64,000 bases of DNA from DAISKN01 sp964553925 (GTDB lineage Bacteria > Acidobacteriota > Vicinamibacteria > Marinacidobacterales > SMYC01), in NCBI GenBank assembly GCA_964553925.1, contig CAZKNR010000141.1:1-64000 (forward strand), in the 5' to 3' direction. Shown here piece by piece: positions 42,439 through 50,452 of this stretch (the first letter of the stretch is position 1; every line of letters begins with the position of its first letter). A program made the translations under genes and the position numbers. The notes under the pieces are model-generated. The model did not search any database and had not been told where the DNA came from. It worked only from the letters and a program-made list of their open reading frames with translations.

Positions 42439-43517
42439 TGGAAGACCTGATCATCAAGCTCGTCCTCGCGGGCATCATGTTCTTCGGAGTCTTGAACCTC
42501 GCAGGACTCCATACCTGGATCGAGCGAAAGCAGTCGGCCGTCATGCAGGACCGGATTGGCGCGAACCGCGCCGACATCCTGGGGTTCACGGTGTTGGGAC
42601 TCTTCCATCCCCTCGCGGACGCGATCAAGATGTTCACCAAGGAAGACATCGTCCCGGAAGGCGCGGACCGGGTGCTCCACACGTTGGCCCCGTTCTTCTC
42701 CGTCTTTTTCGCCCTCGTCGCCTTCGCCGGAATCCCCTTCGGGGATCATGTCGTCTGGGGCGATCGAGTAATCGACCTCCAGGTCGCCAAGCTCGACGTG
42801 GCGCTCCTCTACATCTTCGCCATGCTCTCGCTCGGGGTTTATGGAGTGATCCTCGCCGGGTTCGCCTCGCGCAACAACTACGCGCTTCTCGGGGGACTGC
42901 GGGCGACGGCGCAGATGATCTCCTACGAGATCGCGCTCGGCATCGCCATCGTCGGCGTCATCCTGGTGTACGGGACGATGGACCTCCAGGAGCTCGTGCG
43001 GGGCCAGGGAACCTACCTCGCCTCCGGCTGGATTCCCTTCTGGGGCATCGTCGCCCAACCGGTGGCGTTCTTCGTTTTTCTCACGGCCGCCCTGGCGGAG
43101 ACCAAGAGGGCGCCCTTCGACCTCCCGGAAGGCGAATCCGAGATCATCGGGTACTTCGTCGAGTACAGCGGAATGAAGTTCGGCATGTTCTTCCTCGCCG
43201 ACTTCCTGGAGACGATCCTCGTCGCCTGCCTCACGACGACTCTCTTTTTCGGCGGCTGGCAGATTCCCTATCTGATGCCCGACGGCTTCCACTTCCCCTG
43301 GGGAGCGACGCTTCCCCTCTCCCAGTGGACCTACGTCCTCCTGGGGGTCGCGAGCTTCTCGATCAAGGTCCTGGTCTTCTGCTGGCTGTTCATGCAGATT
43401 CGTTGGACGCTCCCCCGTTTCCGCTACGATCAGCTCATGCGGCTCGGCTGGCTCGGGCTCTTTCCCATCTCGGTCGTGAACGTCTTCCTGACCGCTCTGG
43501 TGCTGACTTTCTTGTAG
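42438..43517 (+). CDS. nuoH: NADH-quinone oxidoreductase subunit H
   Basis: 359 residues, start overlapping the nuoG stop (TAATG). Quinone-channel motifs are HTWIERKQSAVMQDRIGANR, FHPLADAIKMFTKEDIVPEG, and the acidic loop TKRAPFDLPEGESEIIGYFV with EYSGMKFGMFFLADFLE. Eight helices are visible. NuoH connects the peripheral and membrane arms. Canonical. Confidence 0.95.
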   Translation: MEDLIIKLVLAGIMFFGVLNLAGLHTWIERKQSAVMQDRIGANRADILGFTVLGLFHPLADAIKMFTKEDIVPEGADRVLHTLAPFFSVFFALVAFAGIPFGDHVVWGDRVIDLQVAKLDVALLYIFAMLSLGVYGVILAGFASRNNYALLGGLRATAQMISYEIALGIAIVGVILVYGTMDLQELVRGQGTYLASGWIPFWGIVAQPVAFFVFLTAALAETKRAPFDLPEGESEIIGYFVEYSGMKFGMFFLADFLETILVACLTTTLFFGGWQIPYLMPDGFHFPWGATLPLSQWTYVLLGVASFSIKVLVFCWLFMQIRWTLPRFRYDQLMRLGWLGLFPISVVNVFLTALVLTFL

Positions 43518-43528
43518 AGAGGATTCCG

Positions 43529-44200
43529 ATGGCGGCAAACGTAAAAGTGATGCGCCGACCGGAGCTGACGTTCTGGGAGAAGACCTATCTGCCCCAGATC
43601 CTGAGCGGGCTAAAGATCACGAGCGCGCATTTCTTCAGGAATCTGTTCCTGCACGCGGCGCACAGCATCGGGCTCCTCAAGCACATCCCGGCGGCGGTCA
43701 CCTTCCAGTACCCTGAGATTCTGCGACCGCTAGCGATGCGCTTCCGCGGCCGCCATCGACTCACCGTCCGGGACGAGGGAACCCCTCGCTGCGTCGGCTG
43801 CATGCTCTGCGAGACTGTGTGTCCGGCAAAGTGCATCACCATCGTCGCCGGAGAGCACCCAGACCCCAACGTCGAGAAGTACCCGGTCCGCTTCGACATC
43901 GACCTCGGAGTCTGCGTCTACTGCGGATACTGCGTCGAGGTCTGCCCCGAGGACGCGATCCGCATGGACACCGGCATCGTCGACGTGGCCGCGTACTCCC
44001 GAGGCGCGATGCAGCTCGACATCCACGAGCTCATGAACCCAAAGCTCCGCAAACCCCTCACCGAGCAGAACTGCACGTTGAACTTCCCCCACGAGTGCCG
44101 CCTCACCCCCGGACACGCGAAGGGCGACTGGGATCAGGTGTATGGAGACACCCAGTCAGCACCGAAAATAACGCCGGAAACACCACACCGGGAAATCTAG
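43529..44200 (+). CDS. nuoI: NADH-quinone oxidoreductase subunit I
   Basis: 223 residues. Two [4Fe-4S] ferredoxin motifs are intact: CVGCMLCETVCPAKCITI (about 90-107) and CVYCGYCVEVCPEDAIRM (about 130-147). The N-terminal helix ITSAHFFRNLFLHAAHSIGL lies on the membrane surface. A tail of about 60 residues beyond the second motif (to PHREI) is longer than in many homologues. It is the last gene of the operon; no T-rich terminator follows before the hipB operator at 44219. Confidence 0.94.
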   Translation: MAANVKVMRRPELTFWEKTYLPQILSGLKITSAHFFRNLFLHAAHSIGLLKHIPAAVTFQYPEILRPLAMRFRGRHRLTVRDEGTPRCVGCMLCETVCPAKCITIVAGEHPDPNVEKYPVRFDIDLGVCVYCGYCVEVCPEDAIRMDTGIVDVAAYSRGAMQLDIHELMNPKLRKPLTEQNCTLNFPHECRLTPGHAKGDWDQVYGDTQSAPKITPETPHREI

Positions 44201-44218
44201 GCCATCCGCGATTCATAC

Positions 44219-44248
44219 GATAACGCATATCTAGCGATATGCGTTATC
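44219..44248. promoter_or_regulatory. 13-bp perfect inverted repeat, probable hipBA operator
   Basis: GATAACGCATATC (44219-44231), spacer TAGC, and GATATGCGTTATC (44236-44248). It ends nine bases before the ATG of the HipB-like gene. The inner TATC-N4-GATA core recalls the TATCC-N8-GGATA operators of E. coli hipBA, with a shorter spacer. A T-tract is absent, so a terminator function is unlikely. Confidence 0.65.
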
Positions 44249-44257
44249 ATATCAAAC

Positions 44258-44635
44258 ATGGGTGACGATACTATTTTACATATTAAACCCACTCGTCTGC
44301 GCAGCCTCCCGGAGACCATGCGCCGCGAGTTGAAAGCCGCGAGGCTCAAGCGGCGTTGGAGTCAGGCGGAACTTGGCAGGCGGGCCAGGCTACCTCAAGC
44401 ACACGTTTCCGGTATCGAGACCGGCAAAATCGTTCCGCGCTTCAACACGTTAATCGATCTGGTGCGCTTGCTGGAACATGATCTCGTCCTGGTACCGCGC
44501 GCCCTCGTGCCTGCCGTCAGCGCCCTCATTCGCGACTCAAGACATTCCGCTTCTGGGGTGCGCGATGAAGAGCTGCCGCTCTATGCCGCCGCTCCCGAGG
44601 AGGACGCCGGGGAGGACCGGGACGTTGACTTCTGA
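44258..44635 (+). CDS. hipB: HipB-like XRE-family antitoxin/regulator
   Basis: 125 residues. The helix-turn-helix is LKRRWSQAELGRRARLPQAH with VSGIETGKIVPRFNTLIDLV (about 31-70), the XRE type used by HipB. A Pro/Ala and acidic tail (ELPLYAAAPEEDAGEDRDVD) extends beyond the DNA-binding domain, longer than in E. coli HipB, and could reach the kinase. It overlaps hipA by 11 bp. It should bind the inverted repeat just upstream. Confidence 0.85.
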   Translation: MGDDTILHIKPTRLRSLPETMRRELKAARLKRRWSQAELGRRARLPQAHVSGIETGKIVPRFNTLIDLVRLLEHDLVLVPRALVPAVSALIRDSRHSASGVRDEELPLYAAAPEEDAGEDRDVDF

Positions 44636-45854
44636 TGGGCGCCGCCAGACCGCCCTTTCCGTGATGCTCGGGCGCAGGCGTATCGGCACCATCAATCGCC
44701 TCGCCGGAGAACGGAATCTCTTCTCCTTCGAGCAGGATTACATCGACGACCCCAGCCGCCCTATCCTCAGTCTTTCCTTCAAGGGGAGGGACGGCGGAAT
44801 CGTGACTTCGACACGCGCAACCGCGACTCGCGTTCCGCCGTTCTTCGCCAATCTCTTGCCGGAAGGGCACCTCAGGACCTATCTCGCCGAACGCGCAGGC
44901 GTGAACCCCAAGAGCGAATTCTTCTTGCTCGCCGCCCTGGGGGTCGATCTTCCCGGTGGAGTGACCGTCACGCCGACCGATGACGATGTCGCCACCGCCG
45001 AGCTCCCCCTCGACCTTCATGGTCGAAATGCCGAGCCCGCGCTTCGCTTCTCGCTTGCCGGCATGCAGCTCAAATTCTCGGCGGTCTTGGAATCGACGGG
45101 CGGGCTGACCATTCCGGCAAACGGTATGGGGGGCTCATGGATCGTGAAGCTTCCTTCAACGCGCTTCCCGGCAGTTCCGGAGAACGAGTACGCGATGCTC
45201 GAGCTCGCGCGGGCCATCGGAATCGAGGTACCGCGCGTCCGGCTCGTCGCGCCGTCGGAAGTCAACGGTGTTCCGGAGGGAGTCGCGACGCTCGACGGCC
45301 GCGCACTGGCGATCGAGCGCTTCGACCGCGGCGAGAACGGCGCGCGCATCCACATGGAGGACTTCGCCCAGGTCTTCGGCGTGTGGCCCGATGAGAAGTA
45401 CAAGCAGCGCAGCTACGCCAACATAGCAGCGGTTCTTTGGGCCGAGGCCGGGGAGGAGAGCACTTTCGAGTTCGTCAGACGCCTCGCGTTCTCGACGCTC
45501 ATCGGTAACGCCGACATGCACCTCAAGAACTGGTCTCTGATTTATCCCGACGGCAAAACACCCGCCCTCTCGCCTGCCTACGATTTCATTGCGACGCTTC
45601 CCTACCTGCCGGATGACAAGCACGCGCTGAGTTTCGGAGGGAGCAAGAGTCTGAGCGAGATCTCGATTGAACGAATACGGAGATTCGTCGATACCGCGCG
45701 GCTCCCGGCGAGCCCCGTGGCTGAAGTCATCCGCGATACGGCGAGGCTCACCGTCGAAGCGTGGAAGGCTCTTGGTCAGAAAGACCTGCTCCCGCAAACG
45801 ATACAATCGACGATCGGCAAGCAGATTGAAAAAGTCGCGCTAGCGATGGGCTGA
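44625..45854 (+). CDS. hipA: HipA-like serine/threonine kinase toxin
   Basis: 409 residues from a TTG at 44625, chosen because the HipA_1 domain needs residues just before TALSVMLGRRRIGTINRLAG; GTG 44661 is an alternative. The domains are HipA N-terminal (about 10-105), then the kinase-like core with KFSAVLESTGGLTIPANGMG and GGSWIVKLPS, HMEDFAQVFG (about 243), the catalytic loop GNADMHLKNWSLIY (about 294) and SPAYDFIATLPY (about 317). The catalytic Asp, metal-binding Asn and DFG-like Asp are present, so it should be active. HipA of E. coli phosphorylates GltX and causes persistence. It sits directly after the nuo operon. Confidence 0.88.
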   Translation: MTSDGRRQTALSVMLGRRRIGTINRLAGERNLFSFEQDYIDDPSRPILSLSFKGRDGGIVTSTRATATRVPPFFANLLPEGHLRTYLAERAGVNPKSEFFLLAALGVDLPGGVTVTPTDDDVATAELPLDLHGRNAEPALRFSLAGMQLKFSAVLESTGGLTIPANGMGGSWIVKLPSTRFPAVPENEYAMLELARAIGIEVPRVRLVAPSEVNGVPEGVATLDGRALAIERFDRGENGARIHMEDFAQVFGVWPDEKYKQRSYANIAAVLWAEAGEESTFEFVRRLAFSTLIGNADMHLKNWSLIYPDGKTPALSPAYDFIATLPYLPDDKHALSFGGSKSLSEISIERIRRFVDTARLPASPVAEVIRDTARLTVEAWKALGQKDLLPQTIQSTIGKQIEKVALAMG

Positions 45855-46291
45855 CTTTGGATATCTAACCTGGGAACCTGGGGACCGCCACGGTCTTTCC
45901 ATGACTCTCTCCGGAGGAGAGGGTCGTAGCACCGAGGTGTTTCGAGTGTCCATTAACTTAACCCACTAAACCAGTGGTCCTCCTTCGAGAATCGTCGCCG
46001 TAGGCCAAGGCTCAGTCGAGCTCGCGGAGGGTTGATCCACACCGCGGAGGGTAGCTGCTGCCTTTTCGGCGGTCCTTGAACGAAACGCTCGGGGTGAACC
46101 CGATAGGCGGGGAGGAGAGTCCCCCCTGACTTTCTCAGTTCTTTCTCGCCCGTCCCTTTTCAGCCACCCGCCTCTCTTCCATACGCCATACGTCCTCGTC
46201 ACATGGAAGAATTTCCAGACCGAACCAGCCCCGCAACTCCCATTGTTACCCTACACGGCTCGACATCGCATCGTACGAAAGTTGGCCTTCT
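45855..46291. other. Non-coding stretch, no gene seen
   Basis: 437 bp between hipA and a decayed small gene. Short ORFs exist on both strands but none has family-like sequence or a ribosome site. A CTCTCC-GGA-GGAGAG hairpin near 45905-45919 lacks a T-tract. It marks the left edge of the accessory island. Confidence 0.5.
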
Positions 46292-46679
46292 TCAGTCAGG
46301 TTCTGCGACACCGGCGTCCCGCAACGCTTTTAGACCATCGAGCAGCGACCGATACTTCCGATGGCGCTTCGGAGCGACCAGTACAAGGTCAGCATCACCA
46401 CGCTCCAAAAAGAACTCGAGAGAAGTTGCCCAGTAGGTGTTGGACAGATGAATCTCTCGCCACCTTCCCTGCATTGCTTTCTCGCGGGTGACGACAACTT
46501 GACTCTCCGGGTCGCGGAGAACCAGACGAGCTGGGACCCTTTGGATTTCGCACTCGTCAAACTGCCCGTCGCGAATGTCGAGAGCCTAAGCCCGTCCTCC
46601 TCGATAACGGATTCGTGTCTCCCTGAATCGCGAAAACGACCCCTTCAATGGACAACGCTGCCGGTTTGGGCTCCCGCAT
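46292..46679 (-). pseudogene. Small unknown protein, single frameshift (possible orphan immunity gene)
   Basis: A GGGAGG ribosome site sits four bases before an ATG at 46679. The frame reads ALSIEGVVFAIQGDTNPLSR and then loses sense. One base near 46582 must be removed to continue into a protein-like second frame, ALDIRDGQFDECEIQRVPAR, then QGRWREIHLSNTYWATSLEF and FFLERGDADLVLVAPKRH, ending at 46292. The whole would be about 128 residues. I do not recognise the family. Its place right after the immunity gene of the short RHS protein suggests an orphan immunity protein. A sequencing or assembly error is possible. Confidence 0.5.
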
Positions 46680-46683
46680 CCGA

Positions 46684-46705
46684 CCTCCCAACTCCCATTG
46701 GGAGG
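46684..46705. repeat. Hairpin between two small genes
   Basis: CCTCCCAA (46684-46691), six-base loop, TTGGGAGG (46698-46705). On the minus strand its last arm supplies the GGGAGG that precedes the ATG at 46679, so pairing would hide that ribosome site. It could attenuate translation of the next gene or simply be a short stem. Confidence 0.5.
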
Positions 46706-46728
46706 TTACACACAAGGTCCTTTCTCGC

Positions 46729-47241
46729 TCAGAACGTGACGTACAGGCCTGCGCCTGCTGTCGCCGCCCTGCGCAGCAGTTCAACGAGAGGCTGGAGCGC
46801 AGGTTGCGACAGCCGCTCGACCTCGCGAAGATGAGCACGCACGTCGGACTCGGACTGGAAGTAGGCGCCCATCTTCCCAGGGTCGAAGTAGTTGTCCTCG
46901 ACGCCGACAAGCTGCCCTAACACAGCCGTGCTCGCCCCCAGCTCCCTCTCGAGTGGCTCCTGAACCTCTTGCCACCGCGCACCTAGACCGATGTCATCGC
47001 CTAGGTCGTAGTACTTGCTCAGCGCGAAGTCGCCGTACTGGTGGACATCCTTCGTTTCCAGCAGATCCTCCCAGTCGTCCCCTAGCGACTCGCCCTCGTA
47101 CGGATCACGGAAGCTCCGGAGATCGCTCGTGATGAATGCGATCACGGGCGTCACGTCACCGCTCGCCAGAGAGGCCTCCAGTATCGGACGCAGTTCCTTC
47201 TGAAAGTCGCGAAACCGAAACAGGAATGCCTTGTGCTCCAT
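46729..47241 (-). CDS. Probable immunity protein for the short RHS toxin
   Basis: 170 residues from the ATG at 47241, which has AGGAGA 12 bases upstream. It starts 16 bp after the toxin stop, the standard place for a cognate immunity gene. The sequence is acidic and soluble: FLFRFRDFQKELRPILEASL, FITSDLRSFRDPYEGESLGD, YGDFALSKYYDLGDDIGLG, then a helical C-terminus. No signal peptide is present, as expected for a cytoplasmic neutraliser. I do not recognise the family. The assignment rests on context. Confidence 0.65.
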   Translation of the reverse strand: MEHKAFLFRFRDFQKELRPILEASLASGDVTPVIAFITSDLRSFRDPYEGESLGDDWEDLLETKDVHQYGDFALSKYYDLGDDIGLGARWQEVQEPLERELGASTAVLGQLVGVEDNYFDPGKMGAYFQSESDVRAHLREVERLSQPALQPLVELLRRAATAGAGLYVTF

Positions 47242-47257
47242 CGACACGGTTCGTCTC

Positions 47258-49303
47258 CTATCGGGGTTTGGGAAGGAAGTCCGCCGGGGTGTACAGATCC
47301 GTGCGAACGAACTGGCCGGTTGCCGGATCGTACCGTGGAATAGCGATCGTCCTCGGCTGCATACCCTGAGAGGCCTCGTATGCACGAATGGCGCGAATGA
47401 TCTCCTGCCGATCCTTCATGATCGACCTTCCAAGCGGCTTGTCGTCGATGATTAGGCCGCGCCTGAAGCTGACGGCGTCCGGCACAGCCTCCTGCAGGTA
47501 CGTTCCGGGTTGCGGTGCACCAGTGCGGAGGTCCACACGGTGCGGGACAAGAACCGGGTTGCCAGCTGCGTCAGGAATCGGCTGATTCACCAGGTCGAAG
47601 TCACCATACGTCCCTGTACGACGCTCGTCAGCGACAGAGGCATGGGCCTGCTTGCCGATACGCGTTGCACTGGTCTCTCCACTCTTTGGGGCCGACGGCG
47701 TGGATTCCATGGGTACCGACACGGACGGCGGCCGCATCAGCGTCGGAACAGACGCTGTGGTAGTGCGCGGGAGAGCCGACACGCGCCCCGATTCACCGAT
47801 TTCAGCTATCACTGAAGGGGCCGCAGCACCCTCAGCCAGTAGCCCAGCCCCGCCGGCGGCCATCAACGATAGAACTTCACCCGCTTGCCCGGCTCTTTCC
47901 GCTGTTTCGGGTGTGGTGCCTAGTGCCAGATGCGTCTCCTCGACCACTATGTGGGCGACAGGCTTCTGCTTCTCGCCCGTGACCACTTCAGCCAAACCGG
48001 TGAGCGTCTGATCCCACCCCACACCAATCAGCACGAGCGAAGCACCGAAGGAATCAGGTGCCGCAGCTACGCCAGCGAGCATCGTCAAGATGCCGCCACC
48101 AGCGCGAAACCCACCCTGGACTCGAGGGTCAAAAAAGTCCGTCGCGGGTGTACATGCGGCGGGGTTCCTGCTGCACTGTTCGGCCTGGTAGTCGAATTTG
48201 ATCGTGGCCGAGTCAGGCATGTGCCCAGTCGAATCGACATAGAACGTGGGCCGGTTGACCGCATACGCGTAGCGATGCAGGCTCGGCGGCTCGTTCGCTT
48301 CACCAAGGAACGAGTCCTGGTTGAGGAACCTACCTACTTCGGAGTCGTAGAACCTCGACTTCGCGTAGATGAGGCCGGTTTCTTCGTCGAGCTCGTGGCC
48401 CGTGAACGTGAAGTTGTTCGCGCTCGAACCGGTGCGGTCTCGCTCGTTGCCCCAGGCGTCGTAGAAGATGGATTGCCGACCGGTGCCGGCACCGCCGGTG
48501 AGGCTGACGGTCGATCCCAGGATGTCGAGGTAGAAGAAACTCCTTCCTTCGTTCCGGTTGTCGAGGCGGACGACTTGGTCCATCCCGTAGTCGTACTTCG
48601 AGACGGTGTTGTTGACCTGGTCGGCTTCGGTGATGACGCTCAACTGGTCGTAGGTGTACTGCCTTCTTCCGTCGTCGCCGATCTTCAGGATGCGGCGACC
48701 CTGATAGTCGTACCCATAGCGGCCTAGGACATTTCCGCCCTGGCGAACTTCTCCGAGCTGGTCGCGGATGTCGAAGAAGAAGTTCGTCGTGACGCCGCCC
48801 TTCGTCTTCGAGGTCGTGTTCCCGTTCGCATCGTAGGAATAGACCAGGTCCTCGTCGCCGAGGTTGTCGGTGATCCTCTCGAGGCGGTTGATGGCGTCGT
48901 AGTGGAAGGTTTCGTCGGAGGCCTCGGCGCCTGTAGTCACTTCCTGGATGCGGTTACCTGCTTGGTCGTATTCGTACCGGACGCTGCGATCCGGATACGT
49001 GACCGTCTTCAGTCGATTGACAAAGTCGTAGGTGTACTCGGTGGTCTCGGTTCTGCCGGCATTCGTCTCGACCTGGCGTTCGCGGTTGGAGTTTGGGTTA
49101 ATGTCAACCGGAAGGGGGTCCCAAGATTCAGAAAACCAAGAGGATGGCGACAGCCTGCCGCGAGACGCCTCGACAGAGGAGGCGAAGGAGAGGAGGATGA
49201 GCGCGCTGCTGAGGCTGGCGGCGTTTCGAGGAAGAAAGGACAACGAGACTAGGCGGCGAGCAAAGGCTTCAGGACCGTTTCCTCGAGGGATTCGTCTCGC
49301 CAT
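47258..49303 (-). CDS. Short secreted RHS protein with predicted restriction-endonuclease-fold toxin tip
   Basis: 681 residues. The N-terminus has a hydrophobic signal (NAASLSSALILLSFASSVEA) and about 20 further residues before the text joins the RHS core abruptly at NPNSNRERQVETNAGRTETT (about residue 69). The core contains seven or so YD repeats and the RHS-associated signature LIYAKSRFYDSEVGRFLNQD (about 315-335). After STGHM (about 358) comes a variable tip: a helical Gly/Ala region, a linker, and a C-terminal domain with RIGKQAHASVADERR, HRVDLRTG (Asp591) and GLIIDDKPLGR (Asp620/621-Lys622), the spacing of a PD-(D/E)xK nuclease. It lacks the 2500-residue barrel of the large neighbour. 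Confidence 0.85.
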   Translation of the reverse strand: MARRIPRGNGPEAFARRLVSLSFLPRNAASLSSALILLSFASSVEASRGRLSPSSWFSESWDPLPVDINPNSNRERQVETNAGRTETTEYTYDFVNRLKTVTYPDRSVRYEYDQAGNRIQEVTTGAEASDETFHYDAINRLERITDNLGDEDLVYSYDANGNTTSKTKGGVTTNFFFDIRDQLGEVRQGGNVLGRYGYDYQGRRILKIGDDGRRQYTYDQLSVITEADQVNNTVSKYDYGMDQVVRLDNRNEGRSFFYLDILGSTVSLTGGAGTGRQSIFYDAWGNERDRTGSSANNFTFTGHELDEETGLIYAKSRFYDSEVGRFLNQDSFLGEANEPPSLHRYAYAVNRPTFYVDSTGHMPDSATIKFDYQAEQCSRNPAACTPATDFFDPRVQGGFRAGGGILTMLAGVAAAPDSFGASLVLIGVGWDQTLTGLAEVVTGEKQKPVAHIVVEETHLALGTTPETAERAGQAGEVLSLMAAGGAGLLAEGAAAPSVIAEIGESGRVSALPRTTTASVPTLMRPPSVSVPMESTPSAPKSGETSATRIGKQAHASVADERRTGTYGDFDLVNQPIPDAAGNPVLVPHRVDLRTGAPQPGTYLQEAVPDAVSFRRGLIIDDKPLGRSIMKDRQEIIRAIRAYEASQGMQPRTIAIPRYDPATGQFVRTDLYTPADFLPKPR
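48224..49099 (-). repeat. RHS core 3' repeat, copy 1 (direct repeat with 56185-57063)
   Basis: The last 292 codons of the RHS core in the short protein, from the DSTG codons to the NPN codons. It matches copy 2 in the giant RHS gene through almost its full length, in the same orientation; long stretches are identical in protein (for example NTTSKTKGGVTTNFFFDIRD). Sequence diverges at once on both sides. Confidence 0.9.
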
Positions 49304-49351
49304 CGTTGGCGGGATTCTAATAGAGAGGGCGGCGATTGCGGAAGACGAGCC

Positions 49352-50287
49352 CTATCGGCGTTCTCGAGGATGCGAAGTTCGAAGGGCTTTCCTCAGGTCA
49401 CCGATCTCGACTTCGGTGTAGATGACGGTGGTCTCGATCGAGGCATGTCCGAGGAGCTCCTGGAGGTGGCGGATGTCGGCGCCTCTCTGGAGAAGGTGCG
49501 TCGCGCAAGCTCTCCGGAGTGCGTGAGGGTGCACCCGTTTTCGGATTCCCGCGGCTTTCGCGTGGCGCCGCACCACGATCTCGAGAAGACTCGCGCTCGC
49601 GCGCCGGCCTCCTCGGCCGAGGAAGAACGCCGATTCTCCAGGGTCATGGACGAGGGAAGGCCGAGCGCGTTCGAGATATAGAGAAACGACTTCAGCGGTT
49701 TTTTCGGGGATGGGAACGAATCGGTCCTTCTTTCCTTTTCCGTCTCGCACGAGAAGAGTTCTCCCGTGAAGGTCGACGTCGGTCAGGTTGAGCCGCAGGC
49801 ACTCCCCGCGGCGAATCGCCGTCCCGTAGAGAATCTCGAGCATCGCCCGGTCCCGAAGGCCCGTCGCCGAATGTGGAGACGGGGCTTCCAGAAGTTTTTG
49901 GACCTCGCTCTCGGTGAGCAAGACCTTCGGAAGACTCTTCACCCTCGGAGCATGAAGACTCCGGGCAGGGTCCCGAAGGATGATGCTTCTCCGGTCGAGG
50001 AAGGAAAAAAACCGCCTCACTCGATTGAGGTACGCGCTCTGAGTCGCAAGAGAGAGAGGCTCCCCGTAACGGTTCGTTTGTTCTCGAAGCCTCGCGAAAA
50101 AGGAGACGAGGTGCCTCTCCGCCACCTCCTGGATGTCGGAGAGGCCTTCTTCTCTTAAGTGGGAAAAAAGCTTCGGAAGAACGTTTCGGGTCTGCTCTTG
50201 AGTCGACTTCGAATACCGGTGGTCCCGGAGCTCCTCGAGGAAAGCCTCCTGCAGAGACTCAAAGTCGTCAGGCTCGGGGGTGGGCAC
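49352..50287 (-). CDS. Tyrosine recombinase (XerC/D-like)
   Basis: 311 residues from a GTG at 50287, overlapping by 20 bp the end of another recombinase fragment. The N-terminal SAM-like core-binding domain covers residues 10-105. The catalytic domain has GTAIRRGECLRLNLTDVDLH (Arg), GKGKKDRFVPIP (Lys), HPHALRRACATHLLQRGADI (His...Arg), LLGHASIETTVIYTEVEI (His and the Tyr nucleophile). The first box of the HxxR motif reads HALRRAC instead of HxLRHSF, a small deviation. It lies 48 bp upstream of the short RHS gene on the same strand. Confidence 0.92.
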   Translation of the reverse strand: MPTPEPDDFESLQEAFLEELRDHRYSKSTQEQTRNVLPKLFSHLREEGLSDIQEVAERHLVSFFARLREQTNRYGEPLSLATQSAYLNRVRRFFSFLDRRSIILRDPARSLHAPRVKSLPKVLLTESEVQKLLEAPSPHSATGLRDRAMLEILYGTAIRRGECLRLNLTDVDLHGRTLLVRDGKGKKDRFVPIPEKTAEVVSLYLERARPSLVHDPGESAFFLGRGGRRASASLLEIVVRRHAKAAGIRKRVHPHALRRACATHLLQRGADIRHLQELLGHASIETTVIYTEVEIGDLRKALRTSHPRERR

Positions 50288-50447
50288 GGGCGATGACCTC
50301 CCTCAGGTCGGAGATCTCGACTCGGGTGTAGCGCTGGGTGGTCTGAAGCGAAGCGTGGCCCAAAAGCATCTGGATGTGCCGGATGTCCGCTCGGCCCTTG
50401 AGGAGGTGGGTGGCCACGCTGTGGCGGTAATGCCGGGCCCGGCATTA
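50268..50447 (-). pseudogene. C-terminal fragment of a second tyrosine recombinase
   Basis: Minus-strand reading from 50432 gives HYRHSVATHLLKGRADIRHI, QMLLGHASLQTTQRYTRVEI and SDLREVIARAHPRA, ending at 50268. This is the last 55 residues of a Xer-type enzyme, including the H-R, second His and Tyr, and it is a paralogue of the gene downstream. The frame upstream runs into the palindrome at 50428-50447, where the RIT element begins. The N-terminal part is not found on the far side of the element. Confidence 0.85.
50428..50447. repeat. Perfect 20-bp palindrome at the left edge of the RIT element
   Basis: TAATGCCGGGCCCGGCATTA, no spacer. It lies exactly at the point where the upstream recombinase fragment stops being readable. 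Confidence 0.85.
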
Positions 50448-50452
50448 GCGAC

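Noticed and set aside
44219..44248. Rho-independent terminator of the nuo operon
   Set aside because: The stem is AT-mixed and no T-tract follows on either strand; position before hipB fits an operator better.
45966..46202. Minus-strand ORF of 78 codons after hipA
   Set aside because: Arg/Gly-rich with no family-like pattern and no ribosome site; treated as non-coding.
46203..46436. Plus-strand ORF of 77 codons
   Set aside because: Overlaps the frameshifted minus-strand gene, which has the better coding signal.
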